Source: an uncultured Halobacteriovorax sp.
GTDB taxonomy: Bacteria > Bdellovibrionota > Bacteriovoracia > Bacteriovoracales > Bacteriovoracaceae
DNA length: 64,000 nucleotides
Direction: 5' to 3'
Assembly: GCA_913061265.1 (NCBI GenBank)
Contig: CAJXVS010000003.1
Span: 372,001 to 436,000, forward strand
Below are positions 58,198 through 64,000 of this stretch, one piece after another. Both the position numbers and the translations under genes were made by a program. The number at the start of each line of letters is the position of its first letter. Within the stretch, counting starts at the first letter, position 1. Under the pieces are notes generated by a model. It did no database searches and had not been told where the DNA came from. It saw nothing but the letters and a program-made list of their open reading frames with translations.

Positions 58198-59648
58198 TCT
58201 TAACTCTCACACTCTTATTTCTAATTGCAATCATAGATAGTTTCTTTAGAGATAGTTTTAATAAAAAATCTAAAGAAGCTGCCCTGATAGCCTCAGTTGT
58301 GGCATTAGGACTTAGTTTATTTTCTTCGACTCAGAGTATAAACCTTAGTGGATTTATTGAGTATGAAGAATTTAATATCTTAAAGACATTATTTATTTTT
58401 GTTTTATTCAGCTCTATTCTTTTCTCTAGTAATAAAGAAGATATATTCAAGAAGGTTGTCGGTGTATTCCTCTTAGCTTCCAACAATATTGAATTTCAAG
58501 CTAGCTTTCTCTTGGCCTCTCTTATTGTTGAGGAAATTTTATTCTTAAAAAAGAGTAATCATAAGGTAAATGCTTTATTCATATTGATAGTTTTATGTTC
58601 ACTGACTGGCGTTTTTAAAGGCTATGGAACCGGTATTATGGCCCTTATCTTCTCAATTAAACTATTGTCAAAAGAACGTGGAAAGGTTTTTGTTCCTTCC
58701 CCCACTAAGGCGGTATTTTATAGTATTGTTATATTGGTTTTTAGCAAAAATAACCCATCAATTATATTTCTAATTCCCTTAGCTCTAGTTAGTACTCTCT
58801 ATCTTTACAGTTTTGGAAGAAGACTTCTTAGCGATAATTTAGAGACCTTTTCAAGTTATCTGACTCTATCCTTACTTTATCTGTCCATCTTGGCCTTAGT
58901 AGGTTTGAGTCAATTGTTTTATTTTGTTGGGATAATTCTTTTTATAGCAGAATTGATTAGGAAAAATGAGAAGCATGAGAGTTTTCATTGGAACCTCTTT
59001 TTTATGCTCTTTTTCTTTTCTCCTCCATTCGGAATTGGCTATATGTCAAAATCTGAAATATTTGAAAGTCTAATTTCAAAATCTTGGTTTCTTTTGATTG
59101 CTGTCAGTATAACAATTTTAATCCTCCAGTTATTTGTTATTCTCATTTCTACTAAGTCTAAACTCAATTTTTTAGATTCCTTGAAAAAATTTAAAATTAG
59201 CGCTGATCTTAAGGGATCAATCTTTATTATCATCAGTATATTACTTTCCTTTCTTTTTTTACCTGATAATTGGATAGATGATTATGGAAATATCTTTAAC
59301 AGTAATTTTCTACCTAAAGCAGAAGTTGAGATAAAGAGATATGGTGTTGGTTACTATCTATTTTGGGCTGAATTAGTAATATGGTTCTCAACGATAGTTC
59401 TTTTCTATAAAACTAGCCCTGGTTTTTTTGAGAAAATTTATTTTAAAAGTATTTCTTTAGTCTCTCAAAAAAATTCTGGTAGCCCAAAAAAGCTAAAGAA
59501 AAACATAGGGCCACCTTTAAAAGATAATAAATTAACCTTAAGAAATACTGTTTCTTCTCTTGAGATAGGAAGGAATAGACTTCCTGCTCAATATTTTAGT
59601 TTGATGATGTTAATGGTAATGGGTTTACTATTGGCAGGTTTAATTTGA
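58194..59648 (+). CDS. Shadow complex I subunit L' (NuoL-like)
   Basis: A 484-residue multi-helix protein, the clearest of the set. Aligned by eye to NuoL of this window: KEDIFKKVVGVFLLASNN to the helix 4-5 region, with a Glu at 113-114 (LIVEEILFL) at the helix-5 glutamate; PSPTKAVFYSI (168-178) to GPTPCSALIHAAT; DNLETFSSYLTLSLLYLSIL (214-233) to TDFKAVLAYSTISQLGYMVL; SPPFGIGYMSKSEIFESLI (276-294) to GVPFFSGFVSKDRILGDAL. The helix-8 HAIFK motif is gone. It has a soluble basic segment near residues 440-460 where NuoL has its lateral-helix end. GCGAGGAG precedes the GTG start. Confidence 0.78.
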   Translation: MILTLTLLFLIAIIDSFFRDSFNKKSKEAALIASVVALGLSLFSSTQSINLSGFIEYEEFNILKTLFIFVLFSSILFSSNKEDIFKKVVGVFLLASNNIEFQASFLLASLIVEEILFLKKSNHKVNALFILIVLCSLTGVFKGYGTGIMALIFSIKLLSKERGKVFVPSPTKAVFYSIVILVFSKNNPSIIFLIPLALVSTLYLYSFGRRLLSDNLETFSSYLTLSLLYLSILALVGLSQLFYFVGIILFIAELIRKNEKHESFHWNLFFMLFFFSPPFGIGYMSKSEIFESLISKSWFLLIAVSITILILQLFVILISTKSKLNFLDSLKKFKISADLKGSIFIIISILLSFLFLPDNWIDDYGNIFNSNFLPKAEVEIKRYGVGYYLFWAELVIWFSTIVLFYKTSPGFFEKIYFKSISLVSQKNSGSPKKLKKNIGPPLKDNKLTLRNTVSSLEIGRNRLPAQYFSLMMLMVMGLLLAGLI

Positions 59649-60559
59649 GTAAATTTTCTTTAAATAAATTATCTATCGTTGTGATGAGTTTAATTACGGT
59701 CTTGTCATACCTGTTCTATGGGAAGCCAGAAATAATCTTTATTTTTACACTGCTTATTTCCCTTCTACATAATGATGACGAAAAAGAGCTCTATAAGAAT
59801 TCAATTTTTACTATTGGAATCTTTACCTCTGTCATTATATTTTCTTTTTTACCTATAGCTGCACTCTTACTCTTTGAGTTAGCTAGAATTTTTAATAAAG
59901 GGTACAAAAGTTTAGATAAAGGCCTCTTCACTCTTGTCCCAATAGTAACCCTAGTTTTCGCCAGCCTTAGTCTTAAGAACGTCGAACTCAATTATTTAGT
60001 TTATTATTTTGGAATTTCATTTTTTCTAATATCCATTGAATCAATTAGAGGATCTAGAGATTGGCCTTCATTGGCGGCGATTCTCTATTTTGCCGTTGGT
60101 AGTAATTTGACGGTTCTGAGTTATTCAACTTTATGGATTTTGATAACGTATTTAATATTTATTGTTATAGGTAAGCTTATAAAGCGGCAGGATATATTTT
60201 TCAATTATATCGGCTTCTCCAGCTTAGGAATGGTTTCACTGTCTTTTTCTAATGAGAAAGTTTTTTCTTTCATCATCTCTTCTATTGCTTTCGAGTATCT
60301 ATCAAGATCAAAGAAAGTACGACCTAGCCTATTGCAAAGTATTTATATATTCTCAATTATTCTCTTCTCGAAGAGCTACTTTAAATCTTTTGAGAAACTT
60401 GAAAGCATATACCCTGTTTTATTCTTATTACTACCTCTCCTTTGTGCTCAAAGTCTTGTTGCAAGGGATAAAGAGCATTCATCAAAAAAAATAAATTCGA
60501 CTAAGACACTTTTGGCCATGATAGCCTATTTGATAGGAGTTTTTGTTTATGCTTATTAA
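59645..60559 (+). CDS. Shadow complex I subunit M' (NuoM-like, reduced)
   Basis: A 304-residue membrane protein (NuoM here has 516). LLFELARIF (75-83) falls on the helix-5 glutamate motif YWEVMLL; DWPSLAAILYFAVGSNL (139-155) on QAPTAVSVILAGVLLKM, where the helix-8 lysine is lost; and IFIVIGKLIK with FFNYIGFSSLGMVSLSF (185-201) on NVIYGALCAM and KLVAYSSVSHMGFVML. The IKVPVFPFHTWLP segment and the helix-12 region are missing. TTG start overlapping the L' stop, with GGCAGG upstream; overlaps N' by 11 bases. Confidence 0.65.
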   Translation: MSKFSLNKLSIVVMSLITVLSYLFYGKPEIIFIFTLLISLLHNDDEKELYKNSIFTIGIFTSVIIFSFLPIAALLLFELARIFNKGYKSLDKGLFTLVPIVTLVFASLSLKNVELNYLVYYFGISFFLISIESIRGSRDWPSLAAILYFAVGSNLTVLSYSTLWILITYLIFIVIGKLIKRQDIFFNYIGFSSLGMVSLSFSNEKVFSFIISSIAFEYLSRSKKVRPSLLQSIYIFSIILFSKSYFKSFEKLESIYPVLFLLLPLLCAQSLVARDKEHSSKKINSTKTLLAMIAYLIGVFVYAY

Positions 60560-61712
60560 CTCCTGGTTTATTTACTATTTTGTCTTCTATCTTTTTATGT
60601 ATCAGTTTATGTATTCGTTCGTTGGTAGGAGGCTAAATTTAACTTTTGTCACCCTATCAAATATCCTTTTTGGGGCATTAATATTTCACCAATTTAGGGA
60701 CAGCTTAGGATTTGAACGGTTTATTTTCATAATTAGTTTAATTGCTGGAAACCTATTAGTGGTAAGGCAGAACTTCAAATTCAATGACAAACTATGGTCA
60801 TTAGTTTCACTCAAGCTTCAATTGGGAACCTTGTTGATTTCTCTTCCTAATATAGTCCTTTCCTTCCTGGGTTTAATAATAATTCTGTTTTCATTCGGAA
60901 GAAATATTGACCGAAAAAAGGAATTCGTCCTTAACTCTGGATTAACGATTTGGTTAATAGTCTTTTCGTTATTGGTATCTTCTTGGTCCCCTGATTTTGA
61001 TATTGCCTCAATTAAGACAATTATTAATGAGAGGTTATTCTTAGTGGCATTTTTATTCTTCTTTCTTATTTACGGACTATGTAGGTGTTTTTACGAAGTA
61101 ACCTTGCCAGAGGATTCAGACAATTCAATTAGTCATAAACTTAATTATTCTACTTGGGTATGGATTGGTATTTTTAACAATTTTTTCATTCTCCTTTTCA
61201 ATGATCTAGGTATTCTTAAAGAAAATGCGAATATTATAACCAGTGCTGGATCAGTTATATTTCTCTTGATCCTGGTTCTACTGTTTCTCAAGATTGAAAA
61301 TGTAAAAACTATTTCAAAGCAGATTTCATTTACAATAATTACACAGGCAACAATTATATCTTTTTTAATTATAGATCACTCAGAAATCTATTTGAGTTGG
61401 CTTATTTACACTAACTCTTGTTTAATATTAATGATGGCCTTTTTTAAAGGTGAAAATATAAATAATCTTCGCTCTAACCGAAATAAACTCAAGTTCTTTA
61501 CTCAAATAATGACGGTCATATTACTATTAGGTATGCCGTTCACACCATGGTTTGATAGTAATTTAGCACTCCTAAAGCACTTAAAAGAGACAAACACCCC
61601 CTTTCTTTACTTAAGTGCTCTTCTCTTTTTGGGAGTACGTTATAGGCAGAATGTTGTCTTACTTATTAAGTATATCCGACAAAACTACTTTAAAGAGTCC
61701 AAAGCTTCCTAA
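60549..61712 (+). CDS. Shadow complex I subunit N' (NuoN-like)
   Basis: A 387-residue membrane protein. FTIITQATIISFLI (261-274) and the following IYTNSCLILMMAFF (286-299) align with LAYSSIGHAGMMIMGV and FYGSTYLFMTLVAFL of NuoN. LLLGMPFTPWFDSNLALL (325-342), then the helix ending VVLLIKYIR, aligns with FSLAGVPPLSGFVAKFNILS and SVVSLYYYLKIVR. The NuoN lysine of AKFNIL becomes Asn in DSNLAL. ATG at 60549 taken because it overlaps the M' stop; a TTG six bases earlier is possible. Last gene of the coupled series, 37 bases before the TPR gene. Confidence 0.7.
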   Translation: MLINSWFIYYFVFYLFMYQFMYSFVGRRLNLTFVTLSNILFGALIFHQFRDSLGFERFIFIISLIAGNLLVVRQNFKFNDKLWSLVSLKLQLGTLLISLPNIVLSFLGLIIILFSFGRNIDRKKEFVLNSGLTIWLIVFSLLVSSWSPDFDIASIKTIINERLFLVAFLFFFLIYGLCRCFYEVTLPEDSDNSISHKLNYSTWVWIGIFNNFFILLFNDLGILKENANIITSAGSVIFLLILVLLFLKIENVKTISKQISFTIITQATIISFLIIDHSEIYLSWLIYTNSCLILMMAFFKGENINNLRSNRNKLKFFTQIMTVILLLGMPFTPWFDSNLALLKHLKETNTPFLYLSALLFLGVRYRQNVVLLIKYIRQNYFKESKAS

Positions 61713-61749
61713 CGTTTTAAAATTACTGAAAACAGCTAGAATATAGTTA

Positions 61750-64000
61750 GTGAATAAGTATAGAGTAAAACTACATAGTGGAAGGATCGTAGGGCCGGTC
61801 ACACCTAAGCAGGTTGGCGAACTCTTCGCAAAGGGTCATGTCGACGGTAAAGAGAACTTTCAAGTTTTTCCAGCAGGTGATTGGGGCTCGCTTAATAACT
61901 TTGATGAACTTAAAAAGTCCCTAAAAGCCCAAATAATAAATAAAAAAGAAGCTACAGTTAAGAAAGACTCTGGTGATAATACAATCGCAAGAATCAAGAT
62001 TCCAAAAAAACTAAAACCCAAAGAAGAATCTACTTTAGAAAAGGAAATCCCTAAAAGTTCCGACGATGGTTTTAGTGAATTTCAGTTCGAGAAAAAAACT
62101 TCAACCAAAATAAACTACAAGGAATTAGAGGAAAAATATTCTGATGTAGAGGAAGACGAGAATGACAATTCTGACGAAGGCGTTGAAAAAACGAGGCTTA
62201 TTAGAATTCCACCTAAACAAGAAAATATTGATAAAACAAGAGTGGTTAATCCTAAGCATATATTTGCAGAGGAAGCGATAGAAGAAACTGAAGATGAAGT
62301 TGTTGAGGAAGAACCAGTTGAAGAGCAGATAAGTGTTGATGAGAAAACAGGTTTTGTAGATCTCAATGAAATAATGAGTGATATTAAATCTATAGCTCAA
62401 GTAGCTGAAGAGGAGCTTGAGAGAGCGGCTCAGAAAGAAAAACCTGTAGAAGAAGTCGTTGAAGAAAAAGTAGAAAAGAAAAAAGAGCCAAAAAAGGACA
62501 ATAAACGGACAGTTATTGTAGGCGTATTGGCCCTCCTCCTACTGGCTTTCATGTTCGGAACAGATGATAGTTCGAAAGATAAAACACCAAAACCAATTTA
62601 CGTTACTTACAAATTCCCAGTGACGAAAAAGAACGCTAATGAAGAACTAAGTAAACAACAGTTCAAAGAGGCATTAGTCTTTTATTTGAAAGACAATTAT
62701 GTTTCTAAAATAAAAGCTTCAAAACTTTTTTTAAGATCCTTAGAAAATAAGTATGATGGAAATCCCGCCCTAGGGATGTTGGTAAGGACTTACGCTGAGC
62801 TATTACCTGAAGCAAAAAACCCAAAAAAGGCAAAGAATACTTTATTTAGATTGATCCAAGTTTCACAAAATAAAAGGCTAAAGGATAGTGATCTAACAAT
62901 TGGGGTTGCGAAGTTTTATGCTCACTTAGAAAAATATTCAAGTGCAGAGAGGGTTATTGAAAGTTACCTTAGGATAAATAAAAAGAATCTGCAGATCTTC
63001 ACATATTATCTTTATATTCTTGTCGAAAATGGAGAATTCGTTAAGGCTAAAAGAATTTATAAAATACTTGAAGACTTAAAAGGAAAAACGGCAGAAACCT
63101 ATTTTTATATGGCTCATTATCTTCGAGCAAATGATAACTTCCAAAAGCAGAGAGAACTTCTTAAAAAGGCTGTAGAGATAGAGCCAAGGTCGGTAAAGCT
63201 TTGGTTAGCTCTTGGTGAAAATTTATTCGCAGAAGGTGAATATGCCTTATTAGATAAATGCCTAGAGAAGATTAAGAACTTAAACATGGAGAGGTCTCCT
63301 CATTACTATTCTAGATATCTCGAATACAGAGGAATGCTAAAGGCGCTTAATGGAGAGATTGAACTTGGCGTAAAGTACTTAAAAAAGGCACTCAAATATA
63401 GAGAAAGTAATGCTCTGAGATCTAAGCTCGCTAGTTTAGATCAAGTAGGTATTGAATCAGTTCAGATCCTAATCCAAGAAAGTAAGATTAGGGATTCAAT
63501 GAGAAAAGCGAGAGAGTTTCAACGGAAGAAGAATTGGGAAAAAGCATTTAGATTTGCTATCGAGGCTGTGGACTTAAACGAAAACTACATCCCTAGTCAG
63601 CTTTTACTTGCTGATATTCAAACTCAACGAGGCTATTATCAAGCAGCACTTGAGACGACTTCTTATCTAAAAAAAGAGTTTCCAGCAAATGCTGATGTTG
63701 CTTATTCTTATATTTCGGCCCTAATGAAAGTTGAAAAGATGGATGTAGCGAATCAACAAATTAGTTTTATTTCAAACGAAACTAAGTTTTTTCTACTTCC
63801 TAAGTTTCAGGCATTGTTAGGAAAGTATTGGCTAAAGAAGAATAATTTCTCATTTGCTATTCAATACTTTCAAATGGCGATTAAGAAAGACCCTCTTAAT
63901 GACGAATATTATTATATCTTGGCAAAGGAATTCTTTAGAAAAAAACGCTTTAAAGATGCTAAGCAATTTCTTTCGAAGTGTTTAGATTTAGATCCTGATA
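61750..64000 (+). CDS. GYF_2-like / transmembrane / TPR protein (3' end cut by window edge)
   Basis: At least 750 residues, open to the window end. Residues 1-50 (YRVKLHSGRIVGPVTPKQVGELFAKG, quoted in part, then FQVFPAGDWGSL) look like a GYF_2/DUF4339-type domain. Residues about 60-245 are acidic and Lys/Glu-rich without fold. One membrane helix follows at about 254-272 (VIVGVLALLLLAFMFG), then many tetratricopeptide-like repeats to the end (LWLALGENLFAEGEY, AIQYFQMAIKKDPLNDEYYY). Architecture predicts a cytoplasmic adaptor head and a periplasmic TPR array. The GTG at 61750 is the first start after an in-frame stop; no strong ribosome site. Not obviously related to complex I. Confidence 0.75.
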   Translation, partial: MNKYRVKLHSGRIVGPVTPKQVGELFAKGHVDGKENFQVFPAGDWGSLNNFDELKKSLKAQIINKKEATVKKDSGDNTIARIKIPKKLKPKEESTLEKEIPKSSDDGFSEFQFEKKTSTKINYKELEEKYSDVEEDENDNSDEGVEKTRLIRIPPKQENIDKTRVVNPKHIFAEEAIEETEDEVVEEEPVEEQISVDEKTGFVDLNEIMSDIKSIAQVAEEELERAAQKEKPVEEVVEEKVEKKKEPKKDNKRTVIVGVLALLLLAFMFGTDDSSKDKTPKPIYVTYKFPVTKKNANEELSKQQFKEALVFYLKDNYVSKIKASKLFLRSLENKYDGNPALGMLVRTYAELLPEAKNPKKAKNTLFRLIQVSQNKRLKDSDLTIGVAKFYAHLEKYSSAERVIESYLRINKKNLQIFTYYLYILVENGEFVKAKRIYKILEDLKGKTAETYFYMAHYLRANDNFQKQRELLKKAVEIEPRSVKLWLALGENLFAEGEYALLDKCLEKIKNLNMERSPHYYSRYLEYRGMLKALNGEIELGVKYLKKALKYRESNALRSKLASLDQVGIESVQILIQESKIRDSMRKAREFQRKKNWEKAFRFAIEAVDLNENYIPSQLLLADIQTQRGYYQAALETTSYLKKEFPANADVAYSYISALMKVEKMDVANQQISFISNETKFFLLPKFQALLGKYWLKKNNFSFAIQYFQMAIKKDPLNDEYYYILAKEFFRKKRFKDAKQFLSKCLDLDPD

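Noticed and set aside
56657-61712. The small membrane genes as an Mrp-type Na+/H+ antiporter operon
   Set aside because: Mrp order (A-B-C-D-E-F-G) and sizes do not fit; the NuoH-like and NuoJ/K-like positions and the parallel with the adjacent nuo operon fit better.
56657-61712. The same genes as decaying pseudogenes
   Set aside because: All seven frames are intact, start/stop overlaps are exact and ribosome sites are present; no internal stops or frameshifts were seen.

Overview
The window looks like a chromosomal origin region of a low-GC, Gram-negative predatory-type bacterium of the Bdellovibrionota (Bacteriovorax/Halobacteriovorax-like). This assignment is an inference from the gene complement, the outer-membrane and lipoprotein genes, the AT-rich composition and the signal-peptide-bearing F0 subunits; no rRNA or tRNA gene is present to confirm it. 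The replication origin most likely lies at 23873-24450, between dnaA and dnaN. It holds four perfect DnaA boxes, an AT-rich stretch and a 15-bp-arm inverted repeat. Gene direction flips here: rpmH-rnpA-yidD-yidC-mnmE-mnmG-rsmG-parA-parB-bactofilin-atp(F1 and b) run left on the minus strand, and dnaA-dnaN-recF-gyrB-gyrA-lipoprotein-atpZIBE run right on the plus strand. One perfect and one near-perfect parS site sit next to parAB.

Region by region: 1-7.5 kb carries the 5' part of ligA, an outer-membrane protein, a patatin-like phospholipase, a lytic transglycosylase and a large orphan envelope protein. 7.5-13.5 kb is the F1 plus b/b' half of ATP synthase, with a good promoter and terminator; the a and c subunits are about 19 kb away at 32.4-34.1 kb. 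13.5-34.1 kb is the origin cluster. 34.1-35.3 kb encodes a 16-cysteine secreted protein. 35.5-38.9 kb is a riboflavin operon (ribD-ribE-ribBA-ribH). 38.9-48.8 kb is a minus-strand block of trmH-like, uvrA, pdxA, two SurA/PpiC-type chaperones and mfd.

48.9-56.7 kb is a membrane-arm-only complex I operon (nuoA-H-J-K-L-M-N, with no nuoB, C, D, E, F, G or I). Directly behind it, at 56.7-61.7 kb and coupled by overlapping stop/start codons, lie seven unannotatable-looking membrane genes. Their order and residual motifs match a second, shrunken A-H-J-K-L-M-N set. This 'shadow' complex I membrane arm, open in every frame but stripped of most proton-path and quinone-site residues, is the best candidate for an undescribed system in the window. 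The window ends inside a GYF_2-like/TM/TPR protein.

A second unusual signal is a perfect 14-bp palindrome (GGTCCTATAGGACC). It is repeated at 27-bp period inside mnmE, where it encodes GPIGP repeats, and a lone copy sits between parB and the bactofilin gene.
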